This document shows positions 22,384 through 30,911 of a stretch of 33,136 bases of DNA, in pieces. The first letter of the stretch is position 1; every line of letters begins with the position of its first letter. Position numbers and translations under genes: made by a program. The notes beneath the pieces are model-generated. The model made no database searches. It had not been told where the DNA came from and saw nothing but the letters and a program-made list of their open reading frames with translations. The stretch is from JBBEDC01 sp040881505 (GTDB taxonomy: Bacteria; Patescibacteriota; Andersenbacteria; UBA10190), in assembly GCA_040881505.1 (NCBI GenBank), contig JBBEDC010000026.1, forward strand, positions 1 through 33,136, given 5' to 3'.

Positions 22384-23625
22384 TTACGGTAGGAAGGTTT
22401 TCATCCAATCTCTGACCTTCTGCACGCTGTTTCCTATGTTCGGAACTGCAATTCCTCCTCGAGGCGACACTATTCGCTCCTGTTCACTTGCCCATAATAA
22501 CAACCCCGCCGCTGTAGCATAGGAAGGATCCTGAACATCTCCAACAACTCCCACAATCGAAGAATTAGGCTGGCCAATTCGGACTGGAAGGCGAAGCCGC
22601 TTTTTAGCCACTTCAATAATTCCCGGCATCTGCGCACCAGCCCCCGTTAATACAACTCCTCCTGGAAGAAGTCCTGATCGGCCAATTGCCTTTAGCTCTT
22701 TATCAACAAAAGCAAAGAGCTCCTCAAGACGAGCACCGATAATGTTCGCCACTTCATGGCGTGACACCGCATCTTGTTCATCTCCGTCTGCCTCGATCGT
22801 AATCTCTTCACTTGCCTTCACCTCTTCCGGCAGCGCTGTACCATGTTCAATCTTAATTGCCTCAGCTACATCAATTGAAGTACGAAGGCCAATCGCAATA
22901 TCGTTCGTAATGTGAGATGCCCCTACGGGCAACACTCCGGTGTGAAGTAGTATCTTTTCTTCAAAGATAGCGAGGCTTGTTGTGCCTCCACCGAGATCAA
23001 CCAACACAACCCCGAGTTCTTTCTGCCGTTTGTCCAGTACCGCGGTTGCAGCCGCTAAGGGCGCGAACACAAAATCTTCAATATGAACACCAGCCTGGTT
23101 CACAACCTTAGTCAGGTTCTTGATGAACGGCGCAGATCCTTCAATGATATGAGCTTCCACCTCTAGGCGAACCCCCGTCATACCTACCGGGTCATGGATA
23201 TGTTCTTGTCCGTCCACTATATAGTCCTGTGGCAACACATGAAGGATTTCCCGGTTTGCAGGAAGCGAGATAGCTTGAGCTGCGTTGATAACCCGATCAA
23301 CATCATCGGACGTGATCTCGCCATCTGCTCGGCTTACGGCAATAACGCCTCGTGAGTTTTGCGATTCTATATGTGACCCATTAATACTAACGTACGCATG
23401 TTCAACCGGAACACCCGCCATCCGCTCAGCGGCATCCAGTGCTCGAGTCAACGATCCAACAGCCTCATCCACATCGGAGATAATCCCCTTCTGTACCCCT
23501 GCTGTGGGAGCAGAGCCAAGCCCAACAACAGAAAATTGTCCGGACTCAGTATCCTGCTGTCCGATAATTACCCGCGTTGTTGTTGAGCCAATATCAATAC
23601 CGGTTATATGCTGTGCCTTTGCCAT
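22384..23625 (-). CDS. ftsA: Cell division protein FtsA
   Basis: FtsA is the actin-like protein that anchors FtsZ to the membrane. ITGIDIGSTTTRVIIGQ (phosphate-1), the SHS2 insert (VPVEHAYVSINGSHIESQ), VVLVDLGGGTTSLAIFEE (phosphate-2) and GGVVLTGAGAQMPGI (adenosine) are all present. The chain ends in an amphipathic helix (VQKVRDWMKTFLP), the membrane-targeting tail. At 413 residues it is full length. A promoter-like pair lies 8 nt before the ATG. A short AGGA is also there, so it may start either way. Confidence 0.96.
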   Translation of the reverse strand: MAKAQHITGIDIGSTTTRVIIGQQDTESGQFSVVGLGSAPTAGVQKGIISDVDEAVGSLTRALDAAERMAGVPVEHAYVSINGSHIESQNSRGVIAVSRADGEITSDDVDRVINAAQAISLPANREILHVLPQDYIVDGQEHIHDPVGMTGVRLEVEAHIIEGSAPFIKNLTKVVNQAGVHIEDFVFAPLAAATAVLDKRQKELGVVLVDLGGGTTSLAIFEEKILLHTGVLPVGASHITNDIAIGLRTSIDVAEAIKIEHGTALPEEVKASEEITIEADGDEQDAVSRHEVANIIGARLEELFAFVDKELKAIGRSGLLPGGVVLTGAGAQMPGIIEVAKKRLRLPVRIGQPNSSIVGVVGDVQDPSYATAAGLLLWASEQERIVSPRGGIAVPNIGNSVQKVRDWMKTFLP

Positions 23626-23633
23626 GTCCTGTA

Positions 23634-23663
23634 ATTGTACAACTAAGCTACCACTCCCAACAA
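23634..23663 (-). promoter_or_regulatory. ftsA promoter, leaderless spacing
   Basis: The minus strand has TTGTTG, 18 nt and TACAAT, then 8 nt to the ATG. It overlaps the 3' end of the diacylglycerol kinase gene, so ftsA can be transcribed both by read-through and from here. Confidence 0.5.
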
Positions 23664-24029
23664 GCGAATAAGGGGTGGGAGGAAAATGATCAACCCTATA
23701 ACTAGGGCTCCCAAGCTCGCTACCAATACTACTGCCGCAGCAATATCTTTCGTAAGCTTGATGGAAGGATGGTATTCAGGATGAACAAGATCCTGGAGCA
23801 GCTCGAGAACAGTGTTCAACATTTCTAACACAATAATTAAAACAGTTGCCAAGATGAGAATCAGCACATGAGATACCGGCACCTTGAGCAAGAATGCAAG
23901 AAAAAAAGTAACAAACCCCAGAAAGATCTGACGACGCACGTTTTCCTCATTAAGCACAACGTATGTCAGACCAGACCACGCATAAGAAAACGCTTCACTA
24001 AATGTTCGACTTTTATGCCACTCCTTCAT
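23643..24029 (-). CDS. dgkA: Diacylglycerol / undecaprenol kinase family membrane protein
   Basis: A small integral membrane kinase of the DgkA family; in Gram-positive relatives it phosphorylates undecaprenol, in enterobacteria diacylglycerol. EAFSYAWSGLTYVVLNEENV at the N-terminus, the active-site region LEMLNTVLELLQDLV and KDIAAAVVLVASLGALVIG are family hallmarks. Three membrane helices are visible in 128 residues. It starts with a TATACT box 8 nt before the ATG and no leader. It stands between ybeY and ftsA; the ybeY-dgkA pair is a widespread bacterial arrangement. Which lipid it uses cannot be read from the sequence. Confidence 0.93.
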   Translation of the reverse strand: MKEWHKSRTFSEAFSYAWSGLTYVVLNEENVRRQIFLGFVTFFLAFLLKVPVSHVLILILATVLIIVLEMLNTVLELLQDLVHPEYHPSIKLTKDIAAAVVLVASLGALVIGLIIFLPPLIRLLGVVA

Positions 24030-24050
24030 TGCACTAGAGTATAGCAGAAT

Positions 24051-24467
24051 TTACAACGACGCGGCTGAAAATCCACATTCGGTCAATACATTTTTCTCCG
24101 CCTGCTCCATTGCAACTTGAGCATCGCTGGAAACCTCATGATCAAGTCCAGTCGCATGCAAGAAGGCATGCACAAGCAACAGAGCAACATAGTCACGATC
24201 AGTCATTTCCCGCGCTTTGCTTTCGCTTTGGGCAACAGATAAGCAAATTGCAATATCGTGGTGCTGCTCATCATACGAAAACGTCAGCACATTTGTTGCC
24301 TTATCCTTACCCCGATACTTCATATTTAACTGCTTGATCTCCTCTTTACTCGCACACGAAACTGCAACCTCGCTATCTTCTTTGGATTGATCGCGAATGA
24401 CGGCGAGCCAAAGTGTGGAAACCTCCTCTGTGGAAAGAGGAAGCTTGCAGTGAAGTGTTACCGGCAT
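24051..24467 (-). CDS. ybeY: Endoribonuclease YbeY (rRNA maturation factor)
   Basis: YbeY is a zinc-dependent endoribonuclease that takes part in 16S rRNA 3' maturation and ribosome quality control. The metal motif is LLVHAFLHATGLDHE near residues 108-122, which gives the three histidines (H-x3-H-x5-H). It is preceded by the family's LNMKYRGKDKATNVLTFSY. Its 138 residues are normal. It lies 5 nt downstream of the type 3 repeat protein, with AAGG close to its ATG, and upstream of dgkA. Confidence 0.94.
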   Translation of the reverse strand: MPVTLHCKLPLSTEEVSTLWLAVIRDQSKEDSEVAVSCASKEEIKQLNMKYRGKDKATNVLTFSYDEQHHDIAICLSVAQSESKAREMTDRDYVALLLVHAFLHATGLDHEVSSDAQVAMEQAEKNVLTECGFSAASL

Positions 24468-24472
24468 ATCCC

Positions 24473-25363
24473 TTACAACCTATCCCCTGGCGACGGAATA
24501 AGCGGATTGTATCCATTCTCAATCTCCTCTCCATCACTAAAACCATCTCCATCTGTATCGGGGTTAAATGGATCAGTGCCGAACTCTCGTTCATCAGGGT
24601 CGGCAAATCCATCGTTATCAGAATCCAACTTGCCAGGACCGAGCGGGTCAAACCCTGCCCGGACTTCTTCTCCATCGCTAAAGCCGTCTCCATCAGTGTC
24701 GGAGTTTTGAGGATCTGCTTGGTAAAATGCTTCTTCGGCGTTGGTTAGACCATCCCCGTCAGGATCAGCAATGTTTTGCTCAGCCTGATTGCCACCGGAA
24801 TTCGAAAACGGTGTCGGTGTTGGCTGTGGGTTATCGGTTGGGCTTGATGTCGGTGTAGCCGCAGGCGATGGTGTGGCCACTCCAGCGCCCTCATTCTCTG
24901 AGTCCTGAGGGAATAACAAACGCATAGCCACCACGCCCATAGCCCCCAACAACACCAGCACGATAAATCCTCCAACCAGCAATACGAGCCCTCGCTTACT
25001 GCGGCTTCGAGGGGTTGGTTTTTGGAAGACAGGCGGGGCAAGTGGAGGAGCCTCAGCCGGCGCCTCGGCAGGTGATGTCCGTAGAGCACTACCTGCATCA
25101 ACGGGCGGAATAGAAGTAGGTTCTGGCGAAGAGTTAATTGGAGCAGCCAGGGGACTCGTGTCAGATACAAAGGGATCTGGAATATCTTGTCCACCACCAG
25201 GAGGCATACCAGCAGGGGCAGAGGTGTCTGGCGCAGGAGACTGTGGTCCAGATATGTTATCCATAGACGGCTGTAGTCCGTCTGTTTCCGGAGATGATGG
25301 ATCGGCCGAATCTGGCTCGTCGGAAGATAGTGGAAGATTAGGAGGCGGGGCAGCCATACGCAT
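24473..25363 (-). CDS. Membrane-anchored protein with thrombospondin type 3 calcium-binding repeats
   Basis: A 296-residue surface protein candidate. Residues 1-122 are a Pro/Ser/Ala-rich low-complexity segment. Residues 125-150 form one membrane helix preceded by basic residues (RSRSKRG), so the N-terminus should be inside. A Pro/Thr-rich spacer follows. Residues 200-292 hold about four DxDGDG-type repeats (DPDGDGLTNAEE, DTDGDGFSDGEE, DSDNDGFADPDE, DTDGDGFSDGEE), the calcium-binding type 3 pattern. A second ATG six bases in (25357) has a TATACA box 7 nt before it and may be the real start. Function unknown; adhesion or surface structure is a guess. Confidence 0.85.
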   Translation of the reverse strand: MRMAAPPPNLPLSSDEPDSADPSSPETDGLQPSMDNISGPQSPAPDTSAPAGMPPGGGQDIPDPFVSDTSPLAAPINSSPEPTSIPPVDAGSALRTSPAEAPAEAPPLAPPVFQKPTPRSRSKRGLVLLVGGFIVLVLLGAMGVVAMRLLFPQDSENEGAGVATPSPAATPTSSPTDNPQPTPTPFSNSGGNQAEQNIADPDGDGLTNAEEAFYQADPQNSDTDGDGFSDGEEVRAGFDPLGPGKLDSDNDGFADPDEREFGTDPFNPDTDGDGFSDGEEIENGYNPLIPSPGDRL

Positions 25364-25425
25364 GTGTATATAAAGTAATTACAGCTTTTCTGTTTCTATT
25401 AGTATACGAGACATGCGAAAAAAAC

Positions 25426-25459
25426 AAAAAGTCGTCCGACAAAAACCGGACGACTTTTT
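25426..25459 (-). terminator. Intrinsic terminator of rpsU
   Basis: AAAAAGTCGTCCG pairs perfectly with CGGACGACTTTTT around 8 nt, followed on the minus strand by TGTTTTTTTCGC. It begins 12 nt after the rpsU stop. T-rich flanks on both sides could make it bidirectional, but no plus-strand gene precedes it. Confidence 0.9.
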
Positions 25460-25471
25460 AATATATCAAGC

Positions 25472-25723
25472 TTATCGTCGCTTTCCAGGCTTGCCTGGAT
25501 ACGTAAACTCATCTATCTCTCCTAGCTTAATCAGTCGATCGCGCTCAGTTTGAAGTTCAGTCTTTCGCTGTGCCTCTTCACGCTGCTTGCGCTTGCTCTT
25601 TTTTCGTTGGTAATACTGCACCTTGCGCGCCTGAAGCAATACTCCGCTTTGTTGGACTTTACGAGAAAATCGGCGAATCAGGCTGTCGCTTGTTTCGTTA
25701 TCTCGTTTGCGTACTTCTACCAT
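25472..25723 (-). CDS. rpsU: 30S ribosomal protein S21
   Basis: S21 is a small basic protein near the anti-SD end of 16S rRNA and helps start-site selection. VEVRKRDNETSDSLIRRFSRKV and the later KSKRKQREEAQRK are the family pattern. From the ATG at 25723 it has 83 residues, longer than the usual 60-70. In the same frame a TTG at 25768 follows GGAGGTGAT, a near-perfect anti-SD match, by 5 nt. It would add 15 residues. The canonical ATG has no SD of its own within normal distance, so the true start is open. Confidence 0.9.
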   Translation of the reverse strand: MVEVRKRDNETSDSLIRRFSRKVQQSGVLLQARKVQYYQRKKSKRKQREEAQRKTELQTERDRLIKLGEIDEFTYPGKPGKRR

Positions 25724-25910
25724 GTTGTCTGGTTCTTTTCCTCGTATGTTTAAGGAAAAGAAAACCAAAATCACCTCCCTGTAAGATATAAATGACGGAT
25801 AACATGATACTGTGGGCGCACGGCCTTATTAAGCCCTTAATATACAACCGGAAGCGTCTTCAGTACCCAACAGGCACCTTGCCATACAGTTGCAGCCTAG
25901 TCAAGAAAGT

Positions 25911-26312
25911 TTACAGCGTACCTGAATCGAAAAGCTTCGTAATTGCGTTATCGGTAAGCCCTAACAACCCCAGAAGCGTATTCACCACCACATATGCGGT
26001 CAGAATAATTACGAGACCAAAAATAGCGCGACGCAAAGTCAGCTTCGCGTTTGCCAAGTCGCTTTCCGGCTGCTCTCCCCATTGATATATCAGCATAAGC
26101 ACTCCCGCCCAACCGAGCATCAGCATGGCTACGAGCGCAGCCGCACCGAGTAAGAAGTTATAAATACTAACCAGCAATTGAAACAAATCACTAAATTTGC
26201 ACGGATTCTGATCTGGGCCGCCACAAGGCACAATCGCCGCCTGTACCACCACCGGCAGTATCAACACAATGAGCGGTGCAACAACACGTACTTTTAGATT
26301 CTTTATCGACAT
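25911..26312 (-). CDS. VirB2/pilin-like small membrane protein
   Basis: A 133-residue protein with an N-terminal signal-like helix (VVAPLIVLILPVVVQAA), a short extracytoplasmic part with two cysteines (PCGGPDQNPCKF) and two further membrane helices at about residues 50-75 and 95-118, joined by a polar loop. This layout is that of the VirB2/TrbC-type pilins that CPR genomes carry in several copies. Such proteins build type IV secretion-like conduits. No VirB ATPase is in the window, so function is inferred. It overlaps the end of the HIT gene by 10 nt, suggesting co-transcription. Confidence 0.75.
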   Translation of the reverse strand: MSIKNLKVRVVAPLIVLILPVVVQAAIVPCGGPDQNPCKFSDLFQLLVSIYNFLLGAAALVAMLMLGWAGVLMLIYQWGEQPESDLANAKLTLRRAIFGLVIILTAYVVVNTLLGLLGLTDNAITKLFDSGTL

Positions 26313-26656
26313 CGCAATGGACCTAGCGGCTCTCCTCCTAACATATGAAAATGCAGATGCTTTACCTCCTGGCCCGCATCGTTGCCTACATTGGTAATAA
26401 CTCGATAGCCACCTTCAGATAGCCCCATCTGCTTAGCCACGATCGTAATATCTTTCATCAGTTTTCCTAGCAGCGCCTGGTCTTCATCTGTCATGTGATC
26501 AAGGGAAGAAATTTCCTTTTTTGTGATTGCGACAATATGAACCGGAGCTTTTGGGGCAATATCCCGAAAGAAAAGCGTATCTCCGCCGTCATACACAATA
26601 TCCGCCGGAGTGGTTCCGTCGATGATGTTTGAGAAAATAGTGTTGCCTTCGCTCAC
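26303..26656 (-). CDS. HIT family (Hint-type) nucleotide-binding protein
   Basis: A small hydrolase of purine nucleoside phosphoramidates or dinucleotides. The histidine triad is in VKHLHFHMLGGEPLG near the C-terminus; TIFSNIIDGTTPADIVYDG and PVHIVAITKKEISSLD are family-typical. The frame continues to an ATG at 26704 inside hisS. A GTG at 26656 gives the family's normal start and length (117) and has TACAAT 6 nt before it with TTGCCC 18 nt further up, so that start is chosen. It lies downstream of hisS. Confidence 0.9.
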   Translation of the reverse strand: MSEGNTIFSNIIDGTTPADIVYDGGDTLFFRDIAPKAPVHIVAITKKEISSLDHMTDEDQALLGKLMKDITIVAKQMGLSEGGYRVITNVGNDAGQEVKHLHFHMLGGEPLGPLRCR

Positions 26657-26662
26657 CCGTAT

Positions 26663-26692
26663 ATTGTACACGCGGCACGAGCCGTGGGGCAA
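26663..26692 (-). promoter_or_regulatory. Promoter of the HIT gene, leaderless spacing
   Basis: The minus strand has TTGCCC, 18 nt and TACAAT, then 6 nt to a GTG start. It lies just before and within the end of hisS. Confidence 0.45.
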
Positions 26693-26693
26693 C

Positions 26694-28040
26694 TTATTGA
26701 GCAACCATCAAGTTGAGTCGTCGGTGAAGTTCTCCCACTAGCTTTTCACGATCCACAACTTCTTGCATTCCGCTTTCCATATTCCGCAGAATCACAGTCC
26801 CATCGAGCACTTCTTTTTGTCCAAGAATAGCAGCCCAATCTACTTTAAGGCGATCGGCCATCTTTAGCTGAGCCTGCATGCCGTCACGATCAATACTTTC
26901 CGCAAATGGAATTTCAGCCTCCCGCAGCTCTTTCATAATCTGCAACGCAACTACCTTGGCTTGATCTCCAAGTTGCGCGATATAGATGCGAGGCTGGTCG
27001 GTAACAGTCAACTCAATCCCCTCTTCCTTGATGCGCTCAATCACGCGCTCTACCCCGATCGCAGCGCCAACGGCTGACGTTTCTCGGCCGCCCAACTCCT
27101 TTACTAGCCCATCATAACGACCGCCGGAAGCGAAGGTAGCCTGAGCTTGCTCGGGATTTTTGGGCACGAACTCAAAAACAGTATGAGTGTAGTAATCAAG
27201 ACCGCGCACTAGGCCAGGTGAAACCTGCACTGGCACCTCTAACTGTTCCAGTGTGCTAAGCACATAATCAAAATGCTTCTTCGACTCCTCAGAGACATGA
27301 TCAATTAACCGCGGAGCAGTATTAGCCAGCTGCTGGCATTTCTCTTCTTTACAGTCAAGCAGACGCAAAGGATTCGTCGTCAAACGCACCTTACAGTCCC
27401 TACACATCTTCACCTTATTCCGGCGATAGTGATCCTTGAGCAGCTTAATATATTCTTTGCGCTCTTTCGGTACACCCAATGTGTTAATGTGGATTACATA
27501 GTCCTCAAGCCCGAGCTGGCGAAATAGCTGGTGCAGAACATAGATAACTTCAACATCGGTAATCGGAGCTGCAGACCCAAATACTTCTAAATCAACCTGA
27601 TGGAATTCGCGTAGGCGTCCAGCTTGCGGACGCTCATAGCGAAAGAAAGACCCGCTGGTAAATAGCTTTACCGGACGCGGCCAACTGCGCATGCCGTGTT
27701 CAATATATGCACGCACAAGTGAAGCTGTTCCTTCGGGCCGCAGCGCATAGTGCGCTCCCTTTCCGCGCGACTTAATTTCAAACATCTCCTTTTGAACAAT
27801 ATCAGTATCAGCCCCTACTGCCCGCTGGAATAAGGCGAGCTCTTCAAATGTTGGTACGGTAACCGGCTGAAAATGCCAGCCACGAAGAAACAGTTCTGAG
27901 GTTTCCACTACGTATTCCCAGTACTTCTGCTCCTGCGGCAAAACATCCTGAGTGCCACGTGGGCTGGATATAGGAAAGCTTGGTCCGCTGTCTTTTTTAT
28001 GAGCTGTCTTTTTTTCAGGCATAGGTTTACGTCCCACCAT
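26694..28040 (-). CDS. hisS: Histidyl-tRNA synthetase
   Basis: HisRS charges tRNA-His. SSPRGTQDVLPQEQKYWEYV at the N-terminus, class II motif 2 (FRYERPQAGRLREFHQVDLE), the histidine-binding LVRGLDYYTHTVFEF and the GGRYDGLVKELGG motif with motif 3 are present. The anticodon-binding domain (PRIYIAQLGDQAKVVALQIM) ends the chain. At 448 residues it is a little long, with a Lys-rich start. A second ATG at 28022 is also possible; neither has an SD. Four cysteines (CRDC, and CKEEKC further on) may form a zinc-binding insertion. Confidence 0.96.
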   Translation of the reverse strand: MVGRKPMPEKKTAHKKDSGPSFPISSPRGTQDVLPQEQKYWEYVVETSELFLRGWHFQPVTVPTFEELALFQRAVGADTDIVQKEMFEIKSRGKGAHYALRPEGTASLVRAYIEHGMRSWPRPVKLFTSGSFFRYERPQAGRLREFHQVDLEVFGSAAPITDVEVIYVLHQLFRQLGLEDYVIHINTLGVPKERKEYIKLLKDHYRRNKVKMCRDCKVRLTTNPLRLLDCKEEKCQQLANTAPRLIDHVSEESKKHFDYVLSTLEQLEVPVQVSPGLVRGLDYYTHTVFEFVPKNPEQAQATFASGGRYDGLVKELGGRETSAVGAAIGVERVIERIKEEGIELTVTDQPRIYIAQLGDQAKVVALQIMKELREAEIPFAESIDRDGMQAQLKMADRLKVDWAAILGQKEVLDGTVILRNMESGMQEVVDREKLVGELHRRLNLMVAQ

Positions 28041-28071
28041 ATAGCAGAACTGACGATAAAATCAAATCTCC

Positions 28072-28704
28072 TTACAATACGCCTTCTTGGATATTCTGTT
28101 GGGGGATAGCGATAAAGCCAGGAACATTGAGCTCAAAAACATCCAGGCGGTCAAAGGGATATGCCCGCACCCACGAGCGTCCGATGATGCCGTCCTTTTC
28201 AAGCGCGCCCCAAGAACGAGAATCAGAGCTGGCTGGTCGGTTATCGCCTAACACAAAATATTCATCACCATCTAGCTGCATCTCTACCTGTCCTCCGGTC
28301 CGCACGCCATCGGTTAAATACTGCGATTCATCTAGAAGCACTCCGCGGGGATGGGTGTCGTTGAAAATCGTAACTTGTCCATCATGGATTGCTACGCGCT
28401 CTCCAGGCAATGCAATAATTCGCTTAATGAAAAACTGGGCGGGCTGCTTAGGATATCGAAAGACAATTACCTCTCCCCGACGCGGCTCCCGGAATCGATA
28501 CGACAGCTGATCAATCACTAAGTACTCTCCGTCCAGATACGTTGGCTCCATGGACGCTCCTCGCACAAAAAACGGCTGCACTAAAAAGTAGCGAATCGGA
28601 ACAATGATGACGACCGCGATTAAAAAAGCTTTAATAAGCTCCCAGAAAAATCTACCAACGGATTTACCTGCTGATGCGGCAGGAGAGGAGTCTTGAGGGG
28701 TCAT
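28072..28704 (-). CDS. lepB: Signal peptidase I
   Basis: SPase I cuts signal peptides off exported proteins with a Ser-Lys dyad. After a cytoplasmic N-terminus and one membrane helix (residues 24-42) comes FVRGASMEPTYLDGE with the nucleophile S51. The general-base lysine K94 is in FFIKRIIALPGERV. The later GDNRPASSDSRSWG box is diagnostic. At 210 residues with one helix it is the Gram-positive-like type. It has a leaderless promoter 8 nt upstream. Confidence 0.96.
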   Translation of the reverse strand: MTPQDSSPAASAGKSVGRFFWELIKAFLIAVVIIVPIRYFLVQPFFVRGASMEPTYLDGEYLVIDQLSYRFREPRRGEVIVFRYPKQPAQFFIKRIIALPGERVAIHDGQVTIFNDTHPRGVLLDESQYLTDGVRTGGQVEMQLDGDEYFVLGDNRPASSDSRSWGALEKDGIIGRSWVRAYPFDRLDVFELNVPGFIAIPQQNIQEGVL

Positions 28705-28712
28705 AGTTATGC

Positions 28713-28741
28713 ATTGTAATTGGCACCTTCGGTATTAGCAA
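28713..28741 (-). promoter_or_regulatory. lepB promoter, leaderless spacing
   Basis: The minus strand has TTGCTA, 17 nt and TACAAT, followed by 8 nt to the lepB ATG. This is among the cleanest examples of leaderless spacing in the window. Confidence 0.6.
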
Positions 28742-28779
28742 CCAATTTCAATTAGAGGTATACTTTCCCTCATATGCTT

Positions 28780-28789
28780 TTGACGTCAA
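28780..28789. promoter_or_regulatory. Palindrome TTGACGTCAA between lepB and the LCP gene
   Basis: A perfect 10-bp palindrome lies 40 nt before the LCP start, in the divergent lepB/LCP region. It could be an operator or include a -35 (TTGACG). A single occurrence is weak evidence. Confidence 0.3.
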
Positions 28790-28828
28790 GGGGGCACCTG
28801 CAGTACACAGGTACAGTACTATAAACCT

Positions 28829-30352
28829 ATGGCTAAAACCCCCTCCAATTCATCGCCTGAAAAGCGCGTGCTCCGTGAAGTACGGCGCAGATATCAGCTA
28901 GACAAAAAACCAGACGCCACAGCTGCCCCCACGCCCGCAAAAACAGCTACTCGCGCTCCCGTACGCACCGTAAAAGCTGCCAAACACGGAGCAGGGGCTT
29001 CTCGCCACTGGGGCCGCAAGATCGCTCTTCTAGTATTTCTGGTTATCGCTATGAGCGGGGGTGTTTTTGGATACAAGATATTAGCTGCCGGCAACAAGAT
29101 AAGTGCTACCGATCAGTCCCTGTTGGGCCAGCTAAAAGACCTCCTATTCAGCTCAGGTGAGTTCCTGGCCGGCGAACAGGATGGCCGTATCAATGTTCTC
29201 CTTCTGGCCGTAGGGGGCGAGGGACATTCCGGAGAAAACCTGGCTGACACTGTTATGGTTGCAAGTATTCGTCCTGAAACAAATGAGGTGGCCCTGCTCT
29301 CTATTCCCCGCGACCTATACGTGCAAGTTCCGGGCGAGAGCTACTTTACAAAAATCAACAGCGTACATGCGTATGGCGAACGGCAAAAAGAAGGAAACGG
29401 GCCCAAGGCAATGCAACAGAAAGTAGAAGAAATTACAGGGCTCCCCCTCCACTACTACGGCCGCATTGACTTTGAGGCCTTTAAGTCGATTATCGACACT
29501 GTCGGCGGCGTCACAGTCACAATCGATAACTCATTCGAGGATTACTGGCATAAGACTTCATTCCCGGCTGGGACCGAAAAGATGAACGGGGAGAGAGCGT
29601 TAGCGTATTCCCGTGCTCGATACGTTGAAGGAGCTGAAGGCGGAGACTTTAAACGGGCTACCCGCCAACAGCAGGTCCTCCTAGCGATACGAGAAAAAGT
29701 ATTTTCAGTAAACACAGCCCTTGATTTCAGTGCTATAAGCCAAATACTTAGTGCGCTTTCTAACAACATTCGCACCGACATGCAGATCTGGGAAATGAAA
29801 CGATTTTTTGAACTAGCCCGACAAATAGATTCGCAAAGCGTTCACTCCGTGGTACTCACTACCGGGCATAACGGCGTTCTAGTAGGAGGCACTGAAGTAC
29901 TAGGAGGTACCCCCGCCTCAGTTCTTCGGACTCGCACCGGTGACTATTCTGAAATCCAAAGCATTGCAGCAAATATCTTCTCCCAAGAGGTAAGCAAAAC
30001 GATCCAGCCCTCGCAACAACCAGCCGCCGAGGAGTCTCAAGCAACCCCTACTCCAGAAGCCAACAGCACTCAAAGCGCTACTGTTGAGGTTCGCAACGGC
30101 ACCACAGTTCCCGGTCTTGCCAAGCAAGCATCGGATGAACTTGAAGCGGAGGGGTACACAATCCTTACAATTGGCAATGCTGATAACCAATCACAGGAAT
30201 CTACCACGGTGTATGTATTGAGCAGCACTCAATCTGACGCAGGACAGCAGATCGCCGAAAAGCTGCAAGCATCCGCTCAATCCACGCTGCCCGAAGGCAC
30301 CCGAGAAACAGAAGCTGACATCCTCATTATCCTCGGTCAAGACGCAACCTAA
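28829..30352 (+). CDS. LCP (LytR-CpsA-Psr) family protein with LytR_C domain
   Basis: LCP proteins attach polymers such as teichoic acids or capsule to peptidoglycan from lipid carriers. A basic cytoplasmic N-terminus of about 60 residues is followed by one membrane helix (64-82). The LCP domain runs over about residues 118-295, with NVLLLAVGGEG, the conserved DTVMVASIRPETNEVALLSI then PRDLYV, and the lipid-binding arginines in ALAYSRARYVEGAEGGDFKR. A Gln/Ser/Thr-rich linker leads to a LytR_C domain (VEVRNGTTVPGLAKQASDEL, about 408-505). A TACTAT box lies 6 nt before the ATG. It is convergent with pth, 4 nt apart. The polymer attached is unknown. Confidence 0.93.
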   Translation: MAKTPSNSSPEKRVLREVRRRYQLDKKPDATAAPTPAKTATRAPVRTVKAAKHGAGASRHWGRKIALLVFLVIAMSGGVFGYKILAAGNKISATDQSLLGQLKDLLFSSGEFLAGEQDGRINVLLLAVGGEGHSGENLADTVMVASIRPETNEVALLSIPRDLYVQVPGESYFTKINSVHAYGERQKEGNGPKAMQQKVEEITGLPLHYYGRIDFEAFKSIIDTVGGVTVTIDNSFEDYWHKTSFPAGTEKMNGERALAYSRARYVEGAEGGDFKRATRQQQVLLAIREKVFSVNTALDFSAISQILSALSNNIRTDMQIWEMKRFFELARQIDSQSVHSVVLTTGHNGVLVGGTEVLGGTPASVLRTRTGDYSEIQSIAANIFSQEVSKTIQPSQQPAAEESQATPTPEANSTQSATVEVRNGTTVPGLAKQASDELEAEGYTILTIGNADNQSQESTTVYVLSSTQSDAGQQIAEKLQASAQSTLPEGTRETEADILIILGQDAT

Positions 30353-30356
30353 GCAC

Positions 30357-30905
30357 CTATTCAGTAAGCTGTTGTACTTGTTGGGATATAACAGGTGATG
30401 CTTTTGTTAGAGCTTCTTCTACAAGCGCTCTTTCCTCTGGCGTAAACCGCTGCAGCACAAACGCATCAACCGGCGTATCGTCTAATGGCCTTCCAATACC
30501 GATCCGCACTCGACGCAGCTCATCAGTACCAAGCGCTTGGTGGATTGATCGCACGCCATTATGTCCGTGAGCGCTCCCTGTCTCCTTTACAGCTACCTCG
30601 CCAAGCGGCAGTTCTAAATCGTCATGAATTACAAGCACATTACTAGAATCAAGATTATAGAACGCAAGATACGCGGCAACAGCCTTACCGACATCATTCA
30701 TGAAGGTTAATGGGAACATACAATCAACCCGCATATCGTTTACATGCGCAGATGCTACTTCTGAAAAGAAAGATGGCTCTTCCTTCCAATCTTCTCCTTC
30801 CATCTCCCGCACCCACGCTCGCAGAGCATCTATTCCCAGATTGTGTCGCGTACCTTTAAATTTATCGCCAGGGTTACCGAGGCCGATTAATACCATTCGT
30901 TTCAT
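30357..30905 (-). CDS. pth: Peptidyl-tRNA hydrolase
   Basis: Pth recycles peptidyl-tRNA that drops off ribosomes. MVLIGLGNPGDKFKGTRHNL with the catalytic histidine, FPLTFMNDVGKAVAAYLAFY and VIHDDLELPLGEVAVKETGS are family-diagnostic. GHNGVRSIHQALGT is also present. Its 182 residues are normal. It follows the large RNA on the same strand and has its own promoter with leaderless spacing. Confidence 0.97.
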   Translation of the reverse strand: MKRMVLIGLGNPGDKFKGTRHNLGIDALRAWVREMEGEDWKEEPSFFSEVASAHVNDMRVDCMFPLTFMNDVGKAVAAYLAFYNLDSSNVLVIHDDLELPLGEVAVKETGSAHGHNGVRSIHQALGTDELRRVRIGIGRPLDDTPVDAFVLQRFTPEERALVEEALTKASPVISQQVQQLTE

Positions 30906-30911
30906 ATATAC

